Source: Synergistota bacterium (lineage in GTDB: Bacteria; Synergistota; GBS-1). From it: DNA of 51,795 bases. Below are positions 8,312-16,656 of the stretch, piece after piece; positions within the stretch are counted from its first letter, which is position 1; each line of letters opens with the position of its first letter. The notes under the pieces are model-generated. The model did no database searches. It was not told the origin of the DNA and saw only the letters and a program-made list of their open reading frames with translations. The DNA lies in NCBI GenBank assembly GCA_025060595.1, contig JANXBX010000014.1, forward strand, positions 1-51,795, given 5' to 3'. The translations under genes and the position numbers were made by a program.

Positions 8312-10654
8312 TTGGCGACATCTTCAATTCAGTTTAGCGGTCTAATTTCTGGTTTGGATACGTCCTCCATAGTGGAGAAGCTTATGGAGGTTGAAAAACA
8401 GCCTTTAAAGAGGCTTGAGGAGAAGATAAATTACCTTAAGTGGAAGAAGGAGGCCCTTCTTGAGGTTAATAGCTCTCTTTTGTCTTTGTATAACTCTATT
8501 GGTGATCTTACCTTTTCTGTTACCTTCACCTCCCGAACTGTTAAATCTACAAACGAGAGCGTAGTTACTGGGAAAGCAACTAATTATGCTACTCCCGGAA
8601 GCTATGATATTGAGGTGGTTCAGCTTGCTTATGGGGAAAGACTAAGCGGGAGTTACTTTTCTGATCCAAGTGCTCCCATAGGTACCGGCTCAGGGACAGG
8701 AAGTCACACGTTTTATATCAATGGTGTGGCTATTACAGTGAGCGATGCTTACACTTTAAATGAGGTTAGGGATGCTATAAACTCTGTGACCAACCAAACC
8801 AAAGTTAAGGCTTATATTATCGGAGGGAAGCTTGTTTTGGAGAATATCAATACAGGGAGCTCTGCCGGTATAACGCTTATCGATTCGGGAAGCGTCTCTG
8901 GCGGTGCCGATTCAAGCGAGGTGTTGGAATCCCTAGGTATTTTAAACGATGCTAAGGAGAAGATTAATGTTCTTCAGATCGCTCAAGATGCGATCGTTAA
9001 AGTTAATGGAGTTGCTATAACTTCTTCTACCAATACTGTTAGGAATGCTATTCCAGAGATAACCTTAAGCCTCCAAAGTGTAGGGAATGCTCGACTTAGT
9101 GTTACTTATAACGTTGATAAGGCTGTCGAAGCTATGAAAAAGTTTGTTGAGAAGTATAACGAGACAGTTGATCTTTTAAGTAAGTATCTCACTGAAAGGG
9201 TTGTTGTGGATCCCCAGACTGATGAGGAAAAAAAGCAAGGGATACTTAGGGAAGAAACGAGCTTAAGGCTTTTGTATTACAGATTGAGAGACGAAATAAC
9301 GAGGAAAGTCCCTGGAGTTCCAGGATTAGAGATAGTAAGCCAAGTAGGATTAACAACAGGCTCGTGGAGTATCGGTTCAGCAGCTATAGAACAGGCTAAG
9401 AAGGGACACTTGGAGTTCGACGAAGGCAAGTTTAGAGAGGCTATTGAAAGGGATCCTTTGAAAGTATATAGGCTCTTTGCTGCCGAGGGGCGCTATGTAG
9501 AATCGGAGAGTTTAATGGAATACAAGATAGGTAGTCCCATAGGTTTGTGGCACTTTGATGAAAGAGCTGGAAGCACATCCTATGATTACTCTGGTAATGG
9601 GCTTAATGCTCAAGTTGTAGGAGCCTCGAGATCTCTTGAAGGAGGAAATTATGCTCTATACTTTAATGGTGTTTCAGATTATGTCAGTATAGCTTCAAAC
9701 CCATTGCTTGATATAACTGATTCCTTGACGCTTGAGGCTTGGATAAAGCCCACAAGTACAAGTGGGCTTCAAACCATTCTCGTTAAAGGTGATGATTTGG
9801 GTACAAATTATGGTTTAAGGCTTAATGGAAGTGAGCTCGAATTCTTTTATGTTGATTCTGTTGGCACAGAGCATGTTTATAGAACCTCTTTAGCTCAGAT
9901 AAGTAGCGGAAACTGGTATCATTTAGCTGTAAGTTTTAAATTTGGGGATGGGAACTCTATAAGTGTTAGGATAAATAATGCTTTGGTTTCGGGAAGCTGG
10001 GTAGTTGGAGATGGAGGCGGCTCAGCACAAGTTAACTCTCGAAGCTTAACTGTGGGTTCTGCTAATAATTATTCTGAAAGAAATCCGTTTAATGGTATAA
10101 TAGATGAGGTAGCGGTTTATAATTCCATTTTAAGCGGATCTCAGATTGCGGAAAGATACGCTGCCTCAAGAAGGACAGTTTATCGTTTAAGTGTAACGCC
10201 TGTGTCTATGGAGCAACCGCCAAGCGTGAGAGTTGGGGGTAATAGCTACTCTCTTGTGGCTGGTGTACCAGGCATGGGTGAGTTTAGCTTAAGCTACTCT
10301 ACAGGTAGGGTTCTTTTGGGAAATGCTCCTTCACCGGGGGTTAATGTCACTGCAAGCTATGTGGGAGATGCTGAAAACAAAGATTACTGGGGAGTAGCTA
10401 GGAGGATAAAAGATATACTCTATAATTACACAAGGTGGGGCGGTATTATACTTTCTACAGCTGGGACTGGTGGTACTATAGATCAGCAGCTTAATCGCCT
10501 TGAAAAGGAAAAAGCTGATATGGAGGCAAGATTGGCTGAGAAGGAAAGTTCCCTCTGGAATAGATTCATAGCCCTTGAGGAAGCCTTGAGCAAATTGCAA
10601 AGCCAAAGCAATTGGCTTTCAGCCTATTTAGCGAGCTTAAGTGGATCAAAATAG
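8312..10654 (+). CDS. fliD: Flagellar hook-associated protein 2 (filament cap) FliD with LamG-like insertion
   Basis: 780 aa with a TTG start behind GGGAGGTGAAGG. The N-terminal FliD domain is clear (SGLISGLDTSSIVEKLMEVEKQP, then a coiled coil), with a middle region including a Flagellin_IN-like stretch. The C-terminal FliD domain ends in heptad coiled coil (RLEKEKADMEARLAEKESSLW). Between them, at about residues 408-615, lies a LamG/concanavalin-like domain: GLWHFDE, DYSGNGLNA, ALYFNGVSDYVSI, LTLEAWIKP, WYHLAVSF and FNGIIDEVAVYN. The cap sits at the filament tip and guides flagellin folding. The LamG insertion makes it longer than most FliD proteins and suggests a tip that binds carbohydrate or protein, which is inference. 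Confidence 0.93.
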   Translation: MATSSIQFSGLISGLDTSSIVEKLMEVEKQPLKRLEEKINYLKWKKEALLEVNSSLLSLYNSIGDLTFSVTFTSRTVKSTNESVVTGKATNYATPGSYDIEVVQLAYGERLSGSYFSDPSAPIGTGSGTGSHTFYINGVAITVSDAYTLNEVRDAINSVTNQTKVKAYIIGGKLVLENINTGSSAGITLIDSGSVSGGADSSEVLESLGILNDAKEKINVLQIAQDAIVKVNGVAITSSTNTVRNAIPEITLSLQSVGNARLSVTYNVDKAVEAMKKFVEKYNETVDLLSKYLTERVVVDPQTDEEKKQGILREETSLRLLYYRLRDEITRKVPGVPGLEIVSQVGLTTGSWSIGSAAIEQAKKGHLEFDEGKFREAIERDPLKVYRLFAAEGRYVESESLMEYKIGSPIGLWHFDERAGSTSYDYSGNGLNAQVVGASRSLEGGNYALYFNGVSDYVSIASNPLLDITDSLTLEAWIKPTSTSGLQTILVKGDDLGTNYGLRLNGSELEFFYVDSVGTEHVYRTSLAQISSGNWYHLAVSFKFGDGNSISVRINNALVSGSWVVGDGGGSAQVNSRSLTVGSANNYSERNPFNGIIDEVAVYNSILSGSQIAERYAASRRTVYRLSVTPVSMEQPPSVRVGGNSYSLVAGVPGMGEFSLSYSTGRVLLGNAPSPGVNVTASYVGDAENKDYWGVARRIKDILYNYTRWGGIILSTAGTGGTIDQQLNRLEKEKADMEARLAEKESSLWNRFIALEEALSKLQSQSNWLSAYLASLSGSK

Positions 10655-10679
10655 ATATAGATTAAAAGGAGGAAGTTAT

Positions 10680-11285
10680 ATGGTTAAAGTCTTCGTCGAT
10701 GAGGAAGAGAGAATAGACCTTGAGGATATGGAGGTTGGTGAGGTTGTCTCTAAGGTTGAAGAGGAGCTTAAAAGAAGCGGTAGAGTAATAACGAGGGTGG
10801 AGTTGGATGGAAAGCCTCTCGGTGAAAGAAAGCTTGAGGAGGTTGATGTAAGTAAAGTTAAAGAGATATCCTTTTTTAGCAAAAGTGTAGTGGAGCTTGT
10901 TAGGGAATCTTTGACTGATCTTCAGGTTTACTTGCCTCGGCTTGCAGGAGGATTAAAGGATATAGCTTCTTTATTTAGAGTGGGAGAGTTTAAAAAAGCC
11001 TTAATGCTTCTTCCTAAGGCTGTTGAAGGGATCGGTTGGCTGATAAAGGTCTTTGAATATACCGCTCTTTTACTTGGGGTTGAATGGAAGAAGGTAGAAG
11101 GTATTGATTTTGAAACGGAGAGAGATTTGGTAATAACCAGGTTGGGGGAAGTTTCTAAGGCTCTTGAGGACAGGGATTTTATAAGGCTTTCGGATCTTCT
11201 GGCTTATGAAGTAGCTCCAACGGTTGAGGAGTGGGGCAAGCTAACCGATTACCTTTTATCCTTGGCTCGACAATTGCGTCATTGA
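10680..11285 (+). CDS. Uncharacterised protein in the position of a flagellar chaperone
   Basis: 201 aa. I do not recognise the family. The first ~65 residues alternate short strands and acidic stretches (VKVFVDEEERIDLEDMEVGE, VELDGKPLGERKLEEVDV), perhaps a small beta-grasp-like fold. The remainder looks all-helical, with no signal peptide or membrane segment. The start is ATG 10680, seven bases after AGGAGG; an upstream in-frame ATG at 10641 overlaps fliD and has no ribosome binding site. In many genomes fliS, the flagellin chaperone, follows fliD, so a chaperone or filament role is possible, but there is no sequence evidence for FliS. Confidence 0.75.
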   Translation: MVKVFVDEEERIDLEDMEVGEVVSKVEEELKRSGRVITRVELDGKPLGERKLEEVDVSKVKEISFFSKSVVELVRESLTDLQVYLPRLAGGLKDIASLFRVGEFKKALMLLPKAVEGIGWLIKVFEYTALLLGVEWKKVEGIDFETERDLVITRLGEVSKALEDRDFIRLSDLLAYEVAPTVEEWGKLTDYLLSLARQLRH

Positions 11286-11289
11286 AGTT

Positions 11290-11874
11290 ATGGTTAGGGC
11301 GGCCTTCATAGATAGAGATGGTACTATTCTTGACAATATGGGATATCTTAATCATCCTGAACGCGTTAAACTATTAGATAGAGTAGCTCTTGGTATAAAG
11401 CTTCTTAGAGAAGCAGGGTGGAAAATAGTAGTCGTTACTAATCAGGGTGGCATAGAGAGAGGATACTATACGCATGATATCTTACACCTTGTGAATATGC
11501 GAATGCTTGAGCTTTTATGGAGAGAGGGAGCTATTATAGATGCCTTGTATTATTCTCCCTTTGTTAGTAATGCTCCTTGCAAGAAGCCCAATCCAGGAAT
11601 GATAGAAAGGGCTGTTAGGGAGTTAGGTATAGATTTAAGGAGCTCCTTTGTGGTAGGGGATCAACTTATGGATCTTGAACTTGCTAACCGTGTTGGTTGT
11701 GCGGGAATTTTTGTTTTAACGGGCTTTGGTTTAGGTTTTTATGATTATATGAGAGAAAAGGTAGAAGCATTAAATCCCTTATTCATAGGGAGAGATCTTT
11801 TAGAGGTTGCCGAATGGGTGGTAAATGGTGAAGGTTCTAATTACTTCAGCTTCAAGAAAGGTGGTGTTGGTTAG
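11290..11874 (+). CDS. HAD-IIIA sugar-phosphate phosphatase (GmhB-like)
   Basis: 194 aa. HAD motif I is DRDGT (residues 8-12, nucleophile Asp8 and acid/base Asp10), motif II VVTNQGG, motif III around CKKPNPGM and motif IV VGDQLMDLELA. Length and motifs match the histidinol-phosphatase/heptose-bisphosphatase group. The four-cysteine zinc loop of GmhB is not evident, with only one Cys in the loop. It begins the sugar cluster downstream of fliD and may dephosphorylate the 9-phosphate product of the NeuB-like synthase or a precursor, which is inference. Its 3' end overlaps the ATP-grasp gene by 50 bp. Confidence 0.83.
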   Translation: MVRAAFIDRDGTILDNMGYLNHPERVKLLDRVALGIKLLREAGWKIVVVTNQGGIERGYYTHDILHLVNMRMLELLWREGAIIDALYYSPFVSNAPCKKPNPGMIERAVRELGIDLRSSFVVGDQLMDLELANRVGCAGIFVLTGFGLGFYDYMREKVEALNPLFIGRDLLEVAEWVVNGEGSNYFSFKKGGVG

Positions 11875-12766
11875 AAGCTTTAAGCAGTATGCGATAGTTT
11901 ATGCTACTGATATAGATTCCCTTTCACCGGCCATCTATGTGGCTGATTTTTTTTACAAAGCCCCTTTGACTCTATCTCCGGAGTTTCCCAAATTTGTGTT
12001 AGACCTCGTTAAGAGAGAAAAAATAGATTTGGTTGTACCAACGACTGATGATGATCTTTTGGTTATAGCCTCAATCAGAGAGGCTCTATTTGAAGAAGGT
12101 GTATTCCCCTTGGTTTCCCCATTAGATGTAGTTCTGACTTGCAATGATAAGCTTAAGACCCTCTTTTTCTTTAAAAAGAACGGTATTCCCACTCCAGACA
12201 CCTTTACCCTTGATGAGTTTAAAAGAGGATATACTTTGCCCTTTAAGGCCATGTTTAAGAAGAGGTTTGGTAGAGGAAGTAGGGGTAACTTTTCCCTTAA
12301 TAAAGGAGAGGTTATTCCCGAAAGTATAAGTGAGGATTACCTCATTCAGAGGTACATAGAAGGTAGGGAGTATACCATAGATGCCTTTGTTGACCTTGAG
12401 GGTAAGGTGATATCGGTGGTTCCAAGGGAGAGGATTTTGGTGAGTGATGGGGTTTCTATAAGGGGAAGAACAGTTAGAAGTTCAGAGCTGATATCCTGGG
12501 GTAGAAAAATATGTGAGATTCTTAGGCCATTAGGTCCAGTTAATATTCAATGCATATGGGGAGAAGAGGGGCTTTTCTTCATAGAGATAAATCCCCGTTT
12601 TTCGGGAGGGATAGCCTTAACGTTAGCTTCAGGTGCTAATTTCGTCAAATGGAGTTTAGACTTGGCGTGTGGAAAGAAACTGTCTCCTTTTTACGATTTT
12701 GAAGAGCTTTACATGAGCTGTTATAACGATCCTATATTTTTCAAGACTCCCTTAGGAGGGGTTTAA
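11825..12766 (+). CDS. ATP-grasp carboxylate-amine ligase family enzyme
   Basis: 313 aa. The N-terminal pre-ATP-grasp Rossmann-like domain (KVLITSASRKVVLVRSF, VVPTTDDDLLVIA) resembles carbamoyl-phosphate synthase large-subunit relatives. The ATP-grasp core shows FKKNGIPTPDTF, a Gly/Arg-rich loop KKRFGRGSRGN, IQRYIEGREYTIDAFVD and the Mg-binding segment FFIEINPRFSGG. Such enzymes join a carboxylate to an amine or thiol. In sugar clusters they have been found adding amino-acid-type groups, but the substrate cannot be read here. The 50-bp overlap with the phosphatase gene appears real, because the N-terminal motif begins at its start codon. Confidence 0.82.
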   Translation: MVKVLITSASRKVVLVRSFKQYAIVYATDIDSLSPAIYVADFFYKAPLTLSPEFPKFVLDLVKREKIDLVVPTTDDDLLVIASIREALFEEGVFPLVSPLDVVLTCNDKLKTLFFFKKNGIPTPDTFTLDEFKRGYTLPFKAMFKKRFGRGSRGNFSLNKGEVIPESISEDYLIQRYIEGREYTIDAFVDLEGKVISVVPRERILVSDGVSIRGRTVRSSELISWGRKICEILRPLGPVNIQCIWGEEGLFFIEINPRFSGGIALTLASGANFVKWSLDLACGKKLSPFYDFEELYMSCYNDPIFFKTPLGGV

Positions 12767-12767
12767 T

Positions 12768-13523
12768 TTGAGGATAGTGGGATTAGTTCAGGCCAGGATG
12801 GGGTCAAGGCGCTTTCCAGGTAAGGTGCTTGCGGAGCTTGATGGTAAACCTCTTATTCTCTTTTTGCTTGAGAGATTAAGGTTTTCCAGGAGAGTGGATA
12901 GCTTTATTATAGCTACCTCAAATCTCCCTGAGGATGATGTTTTGGTTGAGGTTGTAAGGAGAGGAGGTTATCAAGTCTTCAGAGGAGATCCTATAGATGT
13001 GCTTGATAGGTTTTATAAGGCTGCTTATTTGTTTGAGGCGGATTACGTAGTAAGGATAACTGCTGATAACCCATTAACTGATCCAGAGCATATGGACGAG
13101 GCAGTTATGAGCGCTGTTAATAAAAGGGCTGACTATGTAACCTTTGTTGGTCTTCCTCTTGGAGCCTCTACAGAAGTTATTTCCTTTGGTGCTCTGAAAA
13201 GGGCTTATGAGGAGGCAAAATCTCCCTATCAGAGAGAACATGTAACTCCTTATATAAATGAAAACCCTGATAAATTTAAAGTTATATATCTTAAAGCTTT
13301 TCCAGATTTTAAGTATGATAGCTTTAGGTTAACTGTAGATTACCCTGAGGATCTTGAGCTTATTAGGGCGATATTTAGGGAAATGAGGGATAAAGTAGAT
13401 TGGAAGATTGGAGATGTTATTGAGCTTTTAATAGCTAGATCTGAAATAGCCGTCTTGAATAAGCATGTTATTCAGAAGAGCAAATTTGAAGTAGATGAGA
13501 GGTGGAATAATAAGAATGGTTAG
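12768..13523 (+). CDS. CMP-sugar cytidylyltransferase, SpsF/NeuA-like
   Basis: 251 aa with a TTG start. The nucleotide-binding signature of acylneuraminate cytidylyltransferases is present (VQARMGSRRFPGKVL, residues 7-21), as is RITADNPLTDPEHMDEA with metal-binding acidic residues. The family activates nonulosonic acids as CMP-sugars; SpsF is the Bacillus spore-coat polysaccharide relative. It lies between the ATP-grasp and NeuB-like genes and overlaps the latter by a few bases, indicating translational coupling. Confidence 0.87.
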   Translation: MRIVGLVQARMGSRRFPGKVLAELDGKPLILFLLERLRFSRRVDSFIIATSNLPEDDVLVEVVRRGGYQVFRGDPIDVLDRFYKAAYLFEADYVVRITADNPLTDPEHMDEAVMSAVNKRADYVTFVGLPLGASTEVISFGALKRAYEEAKSPYQREHVTPYINENPDKFKVIYLKAFPDFKYDSFRLTVDYPEDLELIRAIFREMRDKVDWKIGDVIELLIARSEIAVLNKHVIQKSKFEVDERWNNKNG

Positions 13524-14517
13524 AGTTGGCAGGAAGTTCATAGGTATGGGAGCTCCTTGCTTTGTTATAGCTGAGGCTGGGATAAATCACAATGGTGATG
13601 TGGAGCTTGCGAAAGAGCTTATAAGACAGGCCGCAAAAAGCGGCGCTGATGCGGTTAAGTTTCAGATATTTCATGCGGAAAACCTCGTTGAGGAGGGAAC
13701 ACCTGAATTTGAGATGTTTAAGAAGTATGAGCTTCCTGATAGCCTTTGGAAGGAGCTTGCTTACCTTGCTGAGAAGGAGGGCATTATCTTTATGGCTACT
13801 CCCTTTGATCTTGAGGCTGTGAGGATAATGGAGGATATAGGTGCTTTGGCTTACAAAATAGCTTCGGGAGATATAACTAACTTTGAGCTTATAAGTCATG
13901 TGGCTAGGAAGTGGAAACCGGTATTTCTATCTACCGGTGGGGCTACTATTGAGGAGGTAGCGTCTGCTGTAGATTGTGTGTATGGAGAGGAAAACGACAG
14001 AGTAATACTTCTTCACTGTGTTTCTTGTTATCCTGCTCCTCAGGAGGAGTTGAATTTAAGGGCTATTAATGACCTCTGGAGGCACTTTTATCTTCCTGTT
14101 GGTTTTTCTGATCATAGCATAGGTATAGAGGCAGCTTTGGTTGCTGTCTCCATGGGAGCTGTAGCTATAGAGAAGCATTTTACTTTAGATAAGTCTTTAC
14201 AAGGACCTGATCATATTCACTCTTTAACTCCTGATGAGCTTGCTGATATGGTTAACAAGATAAGGAAGATAGAGAAGATGTTTGGAAGCGGTAGAAAAGA
14301 GCCTTTACCATGCGAATCGGAGGTAAGAACAAAGGGGAGGAGAGGAATCAAAGCCGCTATAGATATACCGAGAGGAACGATTATAGAAAGGAGGATGTTA
14401 TCTTTAGTTAGACCTAAGAGGGGGATAGGCGTAGAGGATCTTAAAAATGTTTTAGGTAAAAAGGCTAAAAGGAATATCATGAAGGGAGAGGATCTCCGTT
14501 GGGAGGATCTAAGCTAA
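13516..14517 (+). CDS. NeuB-family nonulosonic acid synthase (SpsE/PseI/LegI-like)
   Basis: About 333 aa. The TIM-barrel part begins AEAGINHNGD and holds GADAVKFQ, FMATPFD, KIASGDI, STGGAT, the LLHCVSCYPAP strand and IEKHFTLD. The C-terminal SAF (antifreeze-like) domain (RRGIKAAIDIPRGTII...GEDL) covers the last ~60 residues. These enzymes condense phosphoenolpyruvate with a six-carbon amino sugar to make sialic, pseudaminic or legionaminic acids. ATG 13516 is chosen over ATG 13495 because GAGAGGTGG lies ~10 nt upstream of it. The exact sugar is not determinable. Confidence 0.92.
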   Translation: MVRVGRKFIGMGAPCFVIAEAGINHNGDVELAKELIRQAAKSGADAVKFQIFHAENLVEEGTPEFEMFKKYELPDSLWKELAYLAEKEGIIFMATPFDLEAVRIMEDIGALAYKIASGDITNFELISHVARKWKPVFLSTGGATIEEVASAVDCVYGEENDRVILLHCVSCYPAPQEELNLRAINDLWRHFYLPVGFSDHSIGIEAALVAVSMGAVAIEKHFTLDKSLQGPDHIHSLTPDELADMVNKIRKIEKMFGSGRKEPLPCESEVRTKGRRGIKAAIDIPRGTIIERRMLSLVRPKRGIGVEDLKNVLGKKAKRNIMKGEDLRWEDLS

Positions 14518-15659
14518 TGAGTGTTCCCTTCTTTAAGCCATCTATTGGGAATGAAGAGATAGAAAGCGTAGCTGAGGTCTTAAGGAGCGGATGGCTGACT
14601 AAGGGTAGGCTAACTGAGAAGTTTGAGGAAAGTTGTAAGAGCTTCCTTTCGGCTTCCGATTGCCTTGCAGTTTCCTCTGGGACCGCTGGTCTTCATCTTG
14701 CGCTTTTGTCTTTAGGTTTAAAGCCTGGAGACGAAGTTATAACAACTTCCTTAACTCATGTAGCTACAGTTCAAGCGATACTTTATGTAGGTGCCAAACC
14801 GGTATTTGCTGATATAGACCCTGAGACGATGAATCTCTCTCCTCAAGAGGTCTTAAAGAGGATAACACGCAAAACCAAGGCTATTCTTCCCGTTCATTTT
14901 GCAGGGCACCCTTGTGATATGGATGAGTTTAAGAATATAGCGAAAGATTATAATATTCGTATCGTTGAAGATGCTGCTCATGCCTTTGGTGCTTCATATA
15001 ATGGAAGAATGATAGGGAGCGATAGTTTAAGTGACATAACGGTTTTTAGCTTCTATCCAAACAAGCCCATAACTACTGGAGAGGGAGGTTTGGTATGTGG
15101 AAGTAAAGAGGTAATAGGAAGGCTTAGAGTTATATCTCATCACGGTATAGTTTACCCTATAAATGGCAGGCTGTGGAAGTATGATGCTCTTGAGCTTGGA
15201 TATAAATATAACTTTACTGATATTCAAGCTGCTATAGGATTGGTTCAGCTGTCTAAGGCTAAGGATCTCCTCTTAAAAAGGAAAAAGTGGTTTGAGCTTT
15301 ATAATGAAGCTTTCAAAGATGAGGAGGCTTTGATAAAACCTGTTGTTAAGAAATACGCCTTTCCTTCATATTATATATATCCTTTAAGGCTTAATTTAGA
15401 AGCTTTAAGGTGTTCTCGTGATGAGTTTGCTCTTTCTCTTGAGAAGGAGGGAGTGGGGATAAGCGTTCACTATTCCCCACCGGTTCATCTTCACTCTTAT
15501 TACCTTAGAACCCTTGGTGTTAAGGAGAGCTTCTTACCTATTACAGAGGAGGCCTCAAAAAGCGAAATAAGCCTTCCCCTTTATCCTGATATGACTGAGG
15601 AAGAGTTTGATTTCGTCGTAGACAAGGTGTTTAAGCTTCTTAAGGTGTTTAAGAGGTGA
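14517..15659 (+). CDS. DegT/DnrJ/EryC1/StrS-family PLP sugar aminotransferase
   Basis: About 380 aa. The N-terminal FFKPSIGNEEIESVAEVLRSGWLTKG and SSGTAGLHLAL segments are typical. The PLP-binding lysine lies in FYPNKPITTGEGG (Lys183), preceded by VEDAAHAFGASY. It transfers an amino group to a keto-sugar nucleotide; PseC, FlmB and SpsC are relatives. The ATG shares bases with the neuB-like stop codon (TAATG) behind GGGAGG, so the genes are translationally coupled. It supports a diamino- or amino-sugar precursor for a nonulosonic acid, though no dehydratase gene is in this window. Confidence 0.93.
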   Translation: MSVPFFKPSIGNEEIESVAEVLRSGWLTKGRLTEKFEESCKSFLSASDCLAVSSGTAGLHLALLSLGLKPGDEVITTSLTHVATVQAILYVGAKPVFADIDPETMNLSPQEVLKRITRKTKAILPVHFAGHPCDMDEFKNIAKDYNIRIVEDAAHAFGASYNGRMIGSDSLSDITVFSFYPNKPITTGEGGLVCGSKEVIGRLRVISHHGIVYPINGRLWKYDALELGYKYNFTDIQAAIGLVQLSKAKDLLLKRKKWFELYNEAFKDEEALIKPVVKKYAFPSYYIYPLRLNLEALRCSRDEFALSLEKEGVGISVHYSPPVHLHSYYLRTLGVKESFLPITEEASKSEISLPLYPDMTEEEFDFVVDKVFKLLKVFKR

Positions 15660-15665
15660 ACAGCT

Positions 15666-16649
15666 TTGATTCTTGAGAAGATAGAGGGCGTTTTAAAGAG
15701 TGAAAACCTTAAAAAAGGCTTTCCAAGTTACACGATTAAGGGAAGGTGGTGGTTTAAACCCTTTGACCATCCGGATTTTTGGGATTTGGGCTTTTTCGTT
15801 GGGTTGCTCATTAAAATCGAAGATTTTAGAGATATAGGGCTTAGTCTTCTTAAGAGGCTTGAAGAGAGGGAGTATCCTTTAAATCATAATTTAGGTTTTT
15901 TGGTTTATAGCTCTTTCGCCCCAGCTTATATAGTAACAGGCTCTAAGAGGATAAGAGACAGAATAGAGGTTGAAGCTAAGAGATTAGCATCGCTTTTTGA
16001 TAAAAGCTTGGGTTTCATCCCAATGGATTACCCTAGGAGTAGTAGTATAGCTATTGATACTTTAGCCTCTATTGAGATGCTTTGGTGGGCTTCAAAGGAG
16101 TTCAGAAATGAGGAGCTTTTTGAGATTGCGAGGAAGCATGCTTTAAGCTCCTTAAGGTTTCTTTTAAGAGATGATGGTTCAACTATTCATATATATTCTA
16201 TGAGTGAAGGCCCTATTAAAGGACAAGGTTTAAGCTCCTTAAGCTGTTGGTCGAGAGGGGCTGCATGGGGAGCTCTCGGTTTCTTAAGAGCCTATGAGGA
16301 AACTGGGGAGGCTGTATTTAATGAAGCTTGTAAGAGGATATTAAGGTTTGCCAGAAGAAACGTGGATGAAGATGGCGTTCCTCCATGGGATTTCTGTGAT
16401 AGATATGGTCCTAAGGATACATCGGCAGGTGCCATATTCTTGAAAGTTTTATCCTCTTTTGATAGGGAGTTCTCGACTTGGAGAAGCTGCTTGCTTAAGA
16501 CCCTTTCCCTTAAGTATGTTGCTAGGGAGAGAGACTGGGAAGGGCTTCTTAAGGGAGGCTGTTATCATTATCACTGGAAGAAAGGTATAAATGAAAGTTT
16601 AATTTGGGGAGATTTCTTCGCTTTAGATATCTTCAGATCTATGGTATAA
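15666..16649 (+). CDS. GH88-like hydrolase ((alpha/alpha)6 barrel)
   Basis: 327 aa with a TTG start. Features match unsaturated glucuronyl/rhamnogalacturonyl hydrolases of family GH88/105: IDTLASIEMLWWAS with a candidate catalytic Asp131, WSRGAAWGALGFLRAYE, PPWDF, KDTSAGAIFL and the C-terminal NESLIWGDFF. There is no signal peptide, so it is cytoplasmic. GH88 normally cleaves unsaturated uronic-acid residues from lyase products. Its place between a sugar aminotransferase and a membrane protein in a biosynthetic cluster is unexpected; it may trim a uronate-bearing glycan or have a changed function. Confidence 0.7.
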   Translation: MILEKIEGVLKSENLKKGFPSYTIKGRWWFKPFDHPDFWDLGFFVGLLIKIEDFRDIGLSLLKRLEEREYPLNHNLGFLVYSSFAPAYIVTGSKRIRDRIEVEAKRLASLFDKSLGFIPMDYPRSSSIAIDTLASIEMLWWASKEFRNEELFEIARKHALSSLRFLLRDDGSTIHIYSMSEGPIKGQGLSSLSCWSRGAAWGALGFLRAYEETGEAVFNEACKRILRFARRNVDEDGVPPWDFCDRYGPKDTSAGAIFLKVLSSFDREFSTWRSCLLKTLSLKYVARERDWEGLLKGGCYHYHWKKGINESLIWGDFFALDIFRSMV

Positions 16650-16656
16650 TATCCTT

